A stretch of DNA of 64,000 bases from Tetrapyrgos nigripes (lineage: Eukaryota > Basidiomycota > Agaricomycetes > Agaricales > Campanellaceae): the NCBI GenBank assembly GCA_013368315.1, contig JAACJM010000021.1, forward strand, positions 248,001 to 312,000, given 5' to 3'. Numbering within the stretch: position 1 is the stretch's first letter; every line of letters starts with the position of its first letter. Below are positions 32,801-44,106 of the stretch, piece by piece. The position numbers and the translations under genes were made by a program. The notes below the pieces were generated by a model, which worked only from the letters and a program-made list of their open reading frames with translations, was not told the origin of the DNA and ran no database searches.

Positions 32801-35800
32801 TGTTAATTTTGTTTCATCTCAATTACATACTGTTCCTTGATTGATTCACGAATTATTCCTTCTCGCTCCGAATGCTTCCAAGATTATACAACCACGAGAA
32901 GCGCCTGCAATGGTCATTACAAGTCTGGACTCAACACAATCTAATTTGTCCTTTGTCTCAGGTGCAAAAACTTTGGCAGACGCGAGATGGCGAACACTCG
33001 GAAGTGGCGGCGATCCAGGCGTCGGGTCCCACGACTTTAGAGCTTGGAAGTCACGCCACTGGTAGACAGAATCGAAAGTTCAGTCCTTCTTTATGCATGT
33101 CCTCAAGCTTCTGGACTCGCGGCCGTTGTGTTAAAGACCGACATCTAGGGGTCTTGGATCCGTGGCCAGTACCTTCTCCTTGGGAAGCTCAGAGTACTCT
33201 AGGTCCGATGTCAAGCCTGAGTGGCTATGGATAGCGAGCAACGCTCCCCGTGCTGCCTACGAGAAGATATCAGAAGATTGCTCCGTGCCCATTAAGATAG
33301 ACCTAGTGGTGTTGGAATATCCACCAAGAAATTCAACAGCCAAATTCCTTCTGTGGCGCGAATGAAAAATGCGCAAGTACTGTAAAGCCCGAAGTGGCTA
33401 ACCCAATCTTTGGTGCGACTAACGTGGACGTACCATTGAATTTATTGTACGGGCTTGAGCGGATCAAAGACGGGACGCAGAGGGATGAAACATTCGTCGT
33501 CTCGAAGCAAAAAGCAAGCAACACTGCCTCTTCATGTTCTATCATGATACGGAACCAAAGCTTCAAATATCAACGACGGGTTCTTGTTGCCCTGCTTGAG
33601 CAGTGCTATAGGCTCATGGCACATGCCTAAGCAGAGAATAAAGCGAAGTCTGCAGCTGATGATGCCAACGATGATGCCATCGTGTTTACTCCCAACTGAC
33701 ATCCAAAAAAAAACGTTGGCTGGAAGTATGCAGGGTTGTCTCGGACCATTAATTATTCCATGACTGTAAAAATGTTTTTGAGTCAGGAAGGAGAAAGCAT
33801 ACTTTGGCTGAAAAGGCGAGCCTTTCTGGCCAAAATTTTTCTACAATTGACGCGTCAAATCTTCAAGGTAAACCCGGAAGGATTTATTATTCGTTCTGCA
33901 TTTTTCCTGTTCATTTCGTTCCGGGAACTTCCCGATACTGCCCTGCCATCTGGTCCTATACTCTACCCTCCCCAATGATCAGCTCCAGTCATTAAATCAA
34001 TGAAAACGGCGGATAAACTTCAACGATCCTTTTTTTCCCGAATTGACTTGTAGTTGACATGAGAACGTGGAACCTGCTACATGGGCCATGGCATAGGGAA
34101 AAATCCAAAGAAACATGAGGGGTAGACCAAAGTAAGTACTCTCCTGGTGACGTAGTTCAGTCAAGACAAGTTGCCCGGCCCTGCGCGGTGTAAACGGAAA
34201 GGTCAGTTACTATATATCGGCCGGCCCGGTGAATAGCTGTGGCTGAAATTTCCTCTGCAACTTGGATTACTTTGAAGTATCTCTAGCTCATCTCATGAGA
34301 GCGTCCACCCCTCGTCTCGAAATTTTACTTGAGGGAGGCAAGCTGAGTATTGCCAATAAATACCAGCGGCGATAATTTTCGCGAGTCCCGCACAATTCAT
34401 TAGGTGTAGCGCTGTGTAGCGATGTACATATACATAGATGGAACTGTTATGTATGTAAGCACCCGCCTTGATAGATTGACGTCTTCGAAGCTGATCAGGT
34501 CCCATCTACATATAACATTCTGAACATCTCCACTTGCTTCAAGTTGGATCCGGAGAATCATCACGCTTGTCCGTTCCAGAAAAGGGATATCGCCTTGGAA
34601 AATCACGACTTCTTCTTCGATAGTAACGGTCCGAACTTAACATGATGTTTAATGGTCCTCCCTGATCAATCGTACCCGCAGTCCATCACGGAACCCTTCA
34701 ATCTCTCGCTCAGGCGATATTATTCGAGAGTACACATGTATGTTACGTGTATGCGTCTGTAGCTAGTACATGTTTGTATCTAATAATCTAATAAGTAATC
34801 TAAATAGCACCTGCCCATCTGAATTCTATTATAACTATTAATCTCCAAGATTCTGACAGCCTGACATTGTCTGTCAATCACAGGTCCATATTAATGACCA
34901 CCTGGCTGGTGCTTCATGACTTCATGATGGCCAGACACAGCAGAGAGCGCCCAAAATAAGTCCTCATAATTTTCCAGTTCAGAACGTCGAACATGGACCT
35001 GGGCCCGGTGACTGAGGAGGAGTCCTGACATCGATATATCGACATCGACGTCGACATTTGACACTAGATCATCATGCATCACGGTTATCCATATTACTTA
35101 CTTCACTGTGGCACTGGTACCTACAGCGACCGAGCTCGGGATCATTCGGAGATACTGGCCGATACGACGTCCGCTGATACTCGGTGTTGATAGCCACGGC
35201 GACGTCCAGATTTTCTGACCAATTGCAAACTTTGAAAGCAGTCAACGTAGACCGTAGGACCTCGGCCCTACTAGATTAAACCTGAGAACTCTCAGAATTC
35301 AGTAAATGCCAATAAACGCTGCTAGTTGTACACCATGATAGACATGCCACTTCCGGATGACATTGATAAGCCACCTTGACGCGAAAGCCTTGAATCGTGA
35401 TACTTGACTTTGGTCCTAATTTACAACACGAAGTAGCCTTATCCTTGTGCCACCCGCCCACTTCAATGGTCTGAAGAATCATTGCTTAGTGTGCCTTGAT
35501 TCATAATGCCGCTGGAACAACCGACATTCTACTCTATGCTTGCGAGCTTTCGCTCGTATTTGTCCGACCGGACGTTGGTACGGACTTGAGTATATGCTAC
35601 AAGCCACCTTGGTTCTCAGGATTACTCTCTGCCAACGGTATGTCCCGGAGTTAACATTTATTGATTTGAACACCGTGGAGATCATTATTTTGTTTACTCT
35701 GATAATCCTCGGTGCTAGTAAAACTTGAATGGTCAATGATCTATTTTGCCAGATTGATAGGAATGAATAGTATTACGCTAGTAAGTAGATTGTAGACTTG

Positions 35801-37108
35801 GTCAGTAAGTAAGCAAGGAGCTCGGTGAAGGCTTCTCAAAAAGTTCTTGCGGCAGATGAAGGTTACTATGCTATACTTCTCAGTGAGCGTAGCGACCGTC
35901 TCGAACGATGATCGCGATGTAAATTAACCGATAATTTGAATGACTGATGATGCCTTGAGGGAAAAAAGGATAGATACTAAGATAGAAACAGTGTTCAATT
36001 CAATCTTGATGGGCATGGGCGATGATAAATGTATTAAAATACTACTGATCATGAAATAATTTCAATGCATCGAAGCTCCTTCAAGAACGGAAATGACCTC
36101 AGTCTTCCAGACCTTACTTCAAGTCCCAGCTGATGAATCTTAAACTGAAAGTGTTGATTTGGAAAGGGTGAAACGTTAACATTGCAGCTGGAAAGGCTCT
36201 AAGTGTTTAGATCTATTAACATCTTGAATACTTAGTCCACTGTCCAGTGCCACTGCAAGAATAAAGTAGTACTCGCTACTCTACTTCAAAGCTTCCAGAT
36301 AGATTACATTAACAAGAAAGCATCGGCGTTCTGGAGCCAGACTCACTGTCAGGGGGATACAAAGTGACCGATCTGTCATCTGTACTCAGTGAGTATCATA
36401 TTAGTACCTTAGTTGTCACTGATAAGGATCACAGTGCTGGACATGATCATAAAGATGCATAGAGGTAAGTGGACGGAAATAAGTGTTGGCTGCTCAGCAT
36501 AGCAAGCTCACTGTAGCTAAAAAGTGCTGTTAGCTCCCGTTGATGGTGATAACGGATTTAACAAGATTTGATGATCCTTTGTCGATGGAACGACGCGGTA
36601 GCTCATTTCGAGAGCGAGGCTGGTCAGTTAGGTTTCAAGAGCGCTAGACGTCGTTAAGTACTGAAAATCAGATCACTTTCAACATGTCCAGAAAGAAGAA
36701 TTGGAGATGTCATTGAAATGACTTGATCTGTATAAAGAAGATTCAGGTCCGATAAGAGGCACTTACGAGGAACGAGATGTGGCGCTAGACTTGGATGAGC
36801 GGTCCGGGAGAACTCGAAGAGAAGGGGTACATGTGATTCTGGAGATTTCTTGCTGACCAAGGGTTCTCAGGTGAGGTGTGAAAGTCGGCGGTGTGATTGA
36901 CTGTAACGGAGGACGGACCCGATGGGAGCTGGAGCGGAATCTGTCAAGCTGGAAGGTACGTAAAGGCCGGAAAGAAAATGAATTGGTTGCCGGGGGACAG
37001 TTGGATCTGAAATCTGAGTGATTTGGGGAATGGCAGGATTAATTCTCTATCGGACGCAATGGGTCCTTTATATAATCCACCCATGTCTCTCAATCTGTAC
37101 CTTCTACC
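29868..37108. other. Gene desert of about 7.2 kb
   Basis: No gene could be supported. The longest frame (31361-32086, 241 codons) starts in basic, Arg/Ser/Thr/Leu-rich sequence without motifs, and overlapping frames look no better. CG dinucleotides are not depleted as they are in the first 6.7 kb, so this is not simply the same kind of decayed repeat DNA. A TATATATCGGCCGGCCCGG patch lies near 34210-34230 and a cluster of palindromic GTCGAC/CATCGACG words at 35030-35055. Unannotated short genes or non-coding transcripts cannot be excluded. Confidence 0.45.
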
Positions 37109-37867
37109 ATGTCCGCTCGCCCCACTGAGCCTCCTTCGTCTCCCACTGGCCACCGTCCGCGCCGTCCCTTGTCCCCTAATACTCTCAGAGGTCCGTACTT
37201 ACCTGCCGATCTGTACTTCTCCGCTTAATTATCTCAATTATCTCGATTTTCAGATGTCGATCTCACCCAGCCAGATATCTCCCTGCGCAAGTACCCCGCG
37301 CCCCCAACAGGTCACGACTTGATGGCCATGTTTCCTCCACCATCGCCGGGGAACTTCCCTGTTCGTCCGGAGCCGACGAGTGGTTATTTTGAACGTCAGG
37401 AACGGGCATTCTTCGCTCAGGCAGGCAGAGAGATCGTCCGTGTCCGTCTTGAGGTCGATTTTGATTCGTCAGATCAACCAAAGCCATCTCGTTCTAGAGA
37501 TCCAACTACCAGTCCCTCATGGCGTCCTCAAGGCCCTAATTCACATCCACAATCTTCCCCTTCATCATCTTCCTACCCTTCCCTTCCACAAAGATCACGA
37601 TCACGAGCAGCTTCAGCGGCATCTGCGCCTTTGTTTCATCCATCAAATCCATCCGTTCCTCCGAATTCGAGTTCTCATTCACGTCCTGCTTTGCGCACTC
37701 CACCTCAGGATGCCTCACGACCGCGTTCGAATCCTCCACCCATACCTCCTGGCGCCTCACCTCCAGATGAGATCCGAGATGACGACGAATCATGGCGGAG
37801 GCCTATGCCTTTCGCTGAGCGGAGGAGAGCAGGGAAGCATACACGGAGGGTCATTGTGCGCAATTGA
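37109..37867 (+). CDS. Pro/Ser-rich protein of unknown function, 231 aa
   Basis: Exons 37109-37190 and 37254-37867 with a 63-bp phase-1 intron. The most ordered-looking part is residues about 28-90: DVDLTQPDISLRKYPAPPTG, then HDLMAMFPPP and GYFERQERAFFAQAGREIVRVRLEVD. The remainder is rich in Ser, Pro, Arg and Asn and probably disordered, ending in a basic tail (ERRRAGKHTRRVIVRN). I do not recognise a family. The sharp difference between the compact N-terminal block and the low-complexity tail suggests that the former is a short conserved interaction motif. Confidence 0.75.
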
Positions 37868-40816
37868 GTCATTGAGACGTCTTGAGACGAGGGAAATCAC
37901 TGTCCTTTGCGTTCACCTCGTTCGCTTTGGTCTGCTTCTCTTGGGTCTCACCTCGATTCGCTCGTTCGTTGCCTTCCCTTTCTTGATTCCCGATGTTAGT
38001 AATGTCACTGTTCGACACACACTTCCTATACTTACAATTGCAACAGCTGTGTATAGTAGTGATCATCCATCATTCATCATCACTATCTATCTCTCCTGCT
38101 GTCGTCGCTTGCTGTCAGGCGTAGATCATTTCGCATCGCCAAGGTCCTGGCGGAATCCTGCAGCTCTTCTCACCTCATTACTTTCCTGGTGGTCACTGTC
38201 AATCAATCATTCAACTCGGCATCCTGATTTCCAGTCTTCATCACGAATGCGGATATATATGGACGTATCCATGCATGCGCGTTCTGATCCTTACTGGAGT
38301 CTAGTCCAATCGAGATATCCTCTCCACACCAGCTGTGCATTTGCCTAAATGCGTCTCATACGTACACGGTCTCCAGCAAAGCACTGGCATCCATACTCGA
38401 ACTCTGCGATCACACCCTTCCCTTCCCTTCATAGCCGGCTGTCCAAACGCCGTCCTCATTTTGTAACATATCATATCATACCATGGCATCACTGCACAGC
38501 CGTCTACCACGTCTGTATTCTTGTCGACTGTCGACCGTCACCGTCAGTCCGACCCAACCCACATCCATGCCTCCATACCCATAATCACATCATGTCAACT
38601 GTACATCACGCATCTGCCCATCTGTCTTTGTCTTGCCATTGCCAACGTTATCCCCTACCTATAGATTGAATGCCTTCGACATATGATGTCTGGTTGCCTG
38701 TCTTTGCTGATCATCGTGTTTGTCTTGTCTCCGTCTGTTCTTTTGGCATTCAATAGTAATACTACTCATAGCTGTAATTTGTACTCGTACTTGCCGTTTG
38801 TCGCCGTTAAAGTTCTCGTGTCTGTGCTGTGCTGTTCTTCTCAACTGTTGCATTGCCTGATTCGCGTCCTTACTTATATCCCGTCCCGTCCCATGTGGTA
38901 CCTGATGTACGCATGCATTTCATTATTAGTATCCCTCCCCCTGCCCCTCAGGTCCCCTTTGTTTCTTGCAAGGAATATTATTTAGTAGTACTTAAGACTT
39001 TCTAACTTATACTTACTACTAGTAATGCTTACTGTACAGCGACGCTGCTATTCGCTAGAATTCTCTGCAAGCTCAGGCTTCATTTGCATCTTGTATCATA
39101 CCTAGGATCCTCGCACTTACCGCGACTGACACCGAGTGCTGCTGAGGCATTCATCTACCCTTTAGCTACAAAGACCCTGGCGGTGTCTCAAAATGCCTAA
39201 TGACAATGACAAGATCTAGCCCGGCGTCGTACGGTGTCTACGAGATAAAATCTCAAGGCCGGCTCAAGCTGAAGTTGCCGAACTTGACGATACTTACCTC
39301 CGTAAGGCGGAGCGAATCCCATAAGTTCTTCGTCTGCCTCGTCACTCCTTGTATCGAAGATCGTAAAACAAGTAAGCCACAAGAATTCAGAACCTCCACA
39401 ACGTTAGGTCCTGACTCCTGAAACAGGCGCCCTGGCTGAGTCTGACTGGGTTAGTCTCTTTATGAAGAAGTCGAAGCAGTGGAAGTCGAAGTTGCATACC
39501 AACTCGTCTCTTTGCTCTCTCCGACTCCGAGCTTCTAGGAGGTTATAATGAAGACCTGATCGAAATGAATCATCGCCGCTTACTAAATACGCAATTACAC
39601 GTACACGCTGAGGGCACGCAATCTATAAAAATACGTCTGGCTGCTCCGAGACCGCGGTGTTGGCGAAGTATGCCACTCCGAATATAATCTGATGCCTGCT
39701 GAACTTCAGGAGAAATTGCTCCAACAGCCTAGACGTGCTTGAGTGTCAGATCAGTACGTGTTGAATTGCAAATCAAAAATTCAAGAAGGTACGTGTAAGT
39801 CCAAGGTCAGGATTGTGGGACAGTATTGTATACTATGGCGGAATTTGGAGCAATATTCTGTCTATCGCACAAAATCGTTGTGTCAAGCTCCTAAATGATA
39901 CAGATGAGCATGGCTGCCAGTGATTCTCCATCAGCCAAGTCAGTAGTAATAACTCAACTTCAAGAATGTCGAGAAGGATCCTCCTGTTGATGGTCCAATG
40001 TCTCCAGCGCTAAGCATAAGTACAAAAAAATTGGAGTAACCATAGCCTGATCTAGGACATACTTAATGAATTTATCCAGGCGACCACATTTATCCAGGCG
40101 ACCACATGGAAAGAAAGATCTTGGGATTCTGAATGAAGTCATCGTAAGTGCATATGTTAAATCCCTGACCTGCGTGCTGGCCATTCACATGATGATACTG
40201 ATGATACTGTACAGAACTATGGCAATCATCCTTCCCACGAAGGACTCATGCGGCAAAGCGAAGTGGCAAAAAAGACGGAACGTGAGTTCCGAAGATGCGA
40301 TTGTTGTCCGCTCTGCGAATTCGCGCTTTTATCGTGGGCTCATAGATTCGTGGAAGCCATTGATGCAGAAAACCTTGGCATAACGATAGAAAAGAAACAG
40401 AGAGAACGCTGGAGTTCCGGATCGACATAAAGTACGCTGATCTGATGGAAAGCATCTCCGTCCTACTAATCAGCACAGTTCAGATTGGGTAGTGCATGGC
40501 CGCCGCTGCCTGATGCAGGTCGAAGGCGATCGACCCATGACCAGATAGATCAAACATGAAATTGAAGGGCGTGAGGTTGTTCCACTGAACATCTTCTCAA
40601 ACGCTGTACCGAGCCCAGAGACCAGCGACTATCGAATTTTCAAGAAGGATTCAACAGTAATTCTTCCGGCTTTGGCAAGTGACGAGACTTACCTTTAACG
40701 CCAAGGGAAAAATGAGACAAAATATTACGGTAGTTAACTCTGGACATACAAGTCAACGGCTTGCTGGCAATCAGAAGAGAGGAAAAGAATACCTTCTCAC
40801 ATAGACTGGGCAGCCA
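37868..40816. other. Intergenic, partly pyrimidine-rich
   Basis: 37.9-38.9 kb is C/T-rich and may include the 3' untranslated region of the Pro/Ser-rich gene. Beyond that only short frames are present (for example 40066-40383 +), none with a recognisable motif. Confidence 0.4.
40071..40106. repeat. Perfect 18-bp tandem duplication
   Basis: The unit tttatccaggcgaccaca occurs twice back to back (40071-40088 and 40089-40106). The rest of the neighbourhood is single-copy within this window, so it looks like a recent small slippage or repair event. Confidence 0.9.
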
Positions 40817-43067
40817 CTAAAAATTATCCCTCCAATGCTGCAGAATCTTCCGACTAAGATGACTGCAAAGACTTTGAAACAAAGTTCTATCTTCCTCTCT
40901 CCCTCTCCTCCAATTGAATTCCACGAAAGCATCCGAACCGTTGTTCTCGTCACATAATCCAACATGTATCGTGCAGACAGCTCCAGATTTTTCCATCCTT
41001 CCATTGCGATCGCTATTACTGGCACTTGTATCTGTTTCTTGAGCCCCTTTCTCCAGCTGTTGTTGCTGGAGCTTCCTTCTCGCACTGCGTGACCAAGTGT
41101 CTTCTTCTACTCGTAGCACGAAATACGACTCCTTGTGAGTTTCCTCTGCTTTTTGGATACCATGGGCCCCATCTTTCACTTCCCAAAACTCGGCTTTATA
41201 CACGGCACGTAAGATCTCCATGAGGATCTTCCTCAACGCCTCCGTCGCGAGGTTTGTATCTGTACAACCAGACACTGGAACCGTCTGCTGAAATGTATTA
41301 CGTGCAGGTAGGCAGCGTTGTATTATTTGATTAGGGTAGGATATGCGAGCGATTGACTGGTAGGTAGAGGTCAGACGCTAATGGGTCATGAAATCGAGCG
41401 AATTATGACTCACATCGGGGAGTCTAACGTCAATGAACGACCATGCTACTGCCCATCTCCTAGTTTGGCCTTGCACGAATTCCGTGATTGCGTAATTGTG
41501 TATCTATCCACTCACCAGGTTCAGAGGAAGAAAGACTTATAGAACCAGAAAATCGACTCACCTTCAGCACTTTCAGCAAATCAACCACTTGCTCTATAGA
41601 AGATAACTTCCCCAACATCGAGGTAAACCATCTACATCGGGTTCCGACTCTTCTACTCTCCTCCATCATTCGCATCACAAACTCGCTTTCTCCTCCCGGA
41701 GTGATCATTTCAACCTCTGCACCAGTGCATACCTATAACGACGAAGTTAGATCATTGTATTGACTAGCAGTGGAGTTCTAGGCATACCGCATTAGGGCCT
41801 GTCATCTTCCCTTTCGCTGACTGTTCGATGTCTTCGATGCTACTGTAAAAAGGAGGATTGCACATTGCGAAGTAAAATCTAGTTGGAGATGGCAGTCAGT
41901 TTTGTACAAGTCAGCGTAGACAAGTGAACTGACGAGACATCGCTATGCAGAAATAGAGGCCAGAGGATGGGTATATCACGAGATTCTGAGTTACAATCTT
42001 CACGAGGGTTTTCTTCATCATCCATCACCATCGTAGCATCATCAGAGCCAGTTGCCAATGACTGAGAAACAAATGAGGATGAGGAACAGCTCGAATCGAT
42101 CAGCTCAATGCGGTCCTGAAGATTATTATCGCTGATGTTCTTCTCAGCACAGACGAGAGATACTCTATCTATTTCTGATCCTTGGGGTAAAAAAATAATT
42201 ACCAACATACATTTGAGCTGAGAATACTCACCAGACGCGTACATTCTCCAGCTAGGTTCGAGTACACATGCGAGGAGTGGATAAATTGCTGACGATCCTG
42301 TTCCTCTGATAATAAATAACAAGACAGAAGACGCAAGAAAAGCAAATCAGCACATGTTGACTGGGTAACTTAAAAGTACATACATGTCAACCCCGCGTAT
42401 CATCTCAATCTCGTGCCTCTCCATCCCTTGGCTTGTAGGAGAAAGCTCTCTTTCCGTGATTTGCGTGTTCCGTACAATGTCCTGAATCCAGAGGACATAA
42501 TTCAGCCTAGACACAAAAAGCGACAGTTGGGCAAATTTCGAGTCAGCAGGAAAAAAATGATTAGTGAGCGAAAACACAAGCCTATTGGGTACCTAGTTAA
42601 TAAGTAAGCGTAAAATGCGATGTCAGCTATTCTCAGTTAGCAAGAGAGCGAGTGAAACCAAGAAGAGCGTACGGGTGGACAAAGTCTATCAGAAGGGATC
42701 TGAAGCTTCAAGCCAAAGTCGCGATACAGAAGGGCTTCGGTAAGACATCTTGAGGAGTAAAATGCAGTAAGTACAGCGGGCATTGAAGTTCAGAGACTAA
42801 CGCACCGTTGCGACTCTTCGTTCTGAAAATCAATGGTCACTGCCGGTGACAGTGACAACGTCGACGTAGCGGACTTCGTTGATGATATAATAAGACTGCG
42901 AATTTGAAAATACGCATTTGCGTCAAGAAAAGAGTACGAATGAGTCAAATTTGACAAAGATAGGACTACAAACATTCCGAGACGCACTGTTTTTTCAATT
43001 TGGGGTATACTTCTGCGAGTTCAAGAAAGTCCGGAGCTTTGTGGCGGTAGATGTTTCTGGGATGCAT
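40817..43067 (-). CDS. METTL16-type RNA N6-adenosine methyltransferase, 507 aa
   Basis: SAM-dependent methyltransferase of the METTL16/RlmF family, which in other eukaryotes methylates U6 snRNA and hairpin RNAs in the nucleus. Minus-strand exons: 43067-42988, 42895-42806, 42748-42673, 42592-42582, 42506-42384, 42305-42232, 42180-41934, 41878-41788, 41732-41562, 41503-41414, 41287-40817; frame intact. Visible landmarks are [17 protein letters not shown] at the start, [15 protein letters not shown], the SAM-binding [15 protein letters not shown] (about 124-138), catalytic NPPF (241-244) and [19 protein letters not shown] Ser/Asp-rich insert lies before NPPF. The fourth exon is only 11 nt and the intron after it would start with GC. 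Confidence 0.92.
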
Positions 43068-43142
43068 CACTAATCTGGCGATGTACAGGAAGAAGGTGAG
43101 TAGATAAGTAGAAGGTGGGTGGAGATTGAAGAGGTCAATTAC

Positions 43143-43172
43143 CACGTGTCCGACGCGTCGCGACCACACGTG
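43143..43172. promoter_or_regulatory. Twin CACGTG boxes upstream of METTL16
   Basis: Two CACGTG palindromes (43143-43148 and 43167-43172) lie 24 bp apart, about 75-105 bp upstream of the ATG. Between them is the palindrome CGACGCGTCG, which contains ACGCGT (the MluI cell-cycle box type). CACGTG is the core site of bHLH regulators. The tight cluster just in front of a gene supports a regulatory role. Confidence 0.5.
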
Positions 43173-44106
43173 ACAGCACTACCACTTCTGAAGCTTTCTA
43201 AATTCTAACCCACAATAATGGGGTCTTTCCTCAGGAGAGTCATCCAGACTCGGCCAAAACGCTCAGTCGGATACGAAGGAGCTAGCAAGCGTATATAAAA
43301 TACGAATAAGTTGTAGATACGATAGAATAGTATGCAGCGTCCGTAGAAGTAGGTAAAGCAAGACTAAACGGGTGACAAGGAGGTGGAACCAACAGTAGAT
43401 ACTTTACAAGAAAACGAGAGTAAGCACCAGATGAAAAGGATGTGAAGCACAGGAGTCACTATGTATATGCACACGTCAACGTTTCTGAACGGATGCATAT
43501 ACCGTCTATGGGTACCAGTCAGTACTAGTAACCGGGGGAAAACAGTACAGAGTCCTAAATCCAAGATCCCAAACACAAGCAACTGGGATGAAGATACAAC
43601 ATTAATACTTTCAAAGTGTCAGCCAGCGCCGTCAGATTGTACAAAGAGAGTTAAAGTTTCAGTTCGATATAGCGGTTTCGATTTCGTTTATGTATGATTG
43701 AGTTATGATTTGGTTTGCTGGGCATAGACTTCGATGTCGATTGTGCTTTGACTCGGAGCCCGACCCCGACCCCGACCCCGAGCTCGCCTTCGCTTTCGCA
43801 AGTCAAAGCCTGAGTATAGCACTCAAACCTTGAGTGTCTGAAGTAGGTGCGTAGGTGACATTAGGGTCCGGAGTCGAGCATACCCGAATCATTAGAACTG
43901 CCAGGGAACCTATGATAGCGCGAGGAGCTAAACGCAGACACCGTAAGCAAGCGTAGACATCGAGATGGCAATAGATACTCACAGGTATGAGCTGCTTTCA
44001 GCGAGCAAAAGTCCTAACCTCGTACAAACCATAACCAAGCAAGCATCCTAAATCATATCTTCCTTACCAGGTCCTGTTTTTCGGTCCTGGCAACTCTATG
44101 CAGCAA
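43173..44106. other. Intergenic with CGACCC microsatellite
   Basis: No gene seen. A short (CCGACC)n-type tract lies at about 43758-43782. The 3' end of the large membrane protein gene lies to the right. Confidence 0.45.

Noticed and set aside
37380..38348. 322-codon plus-strand frame rich in His/Leu
   Set aside because: It overlaps the Pro/Ser-rich gene in another frame and continues into C/T-rich DNA; the His/Leu content is what a CAT/CTT-rich strand produces.
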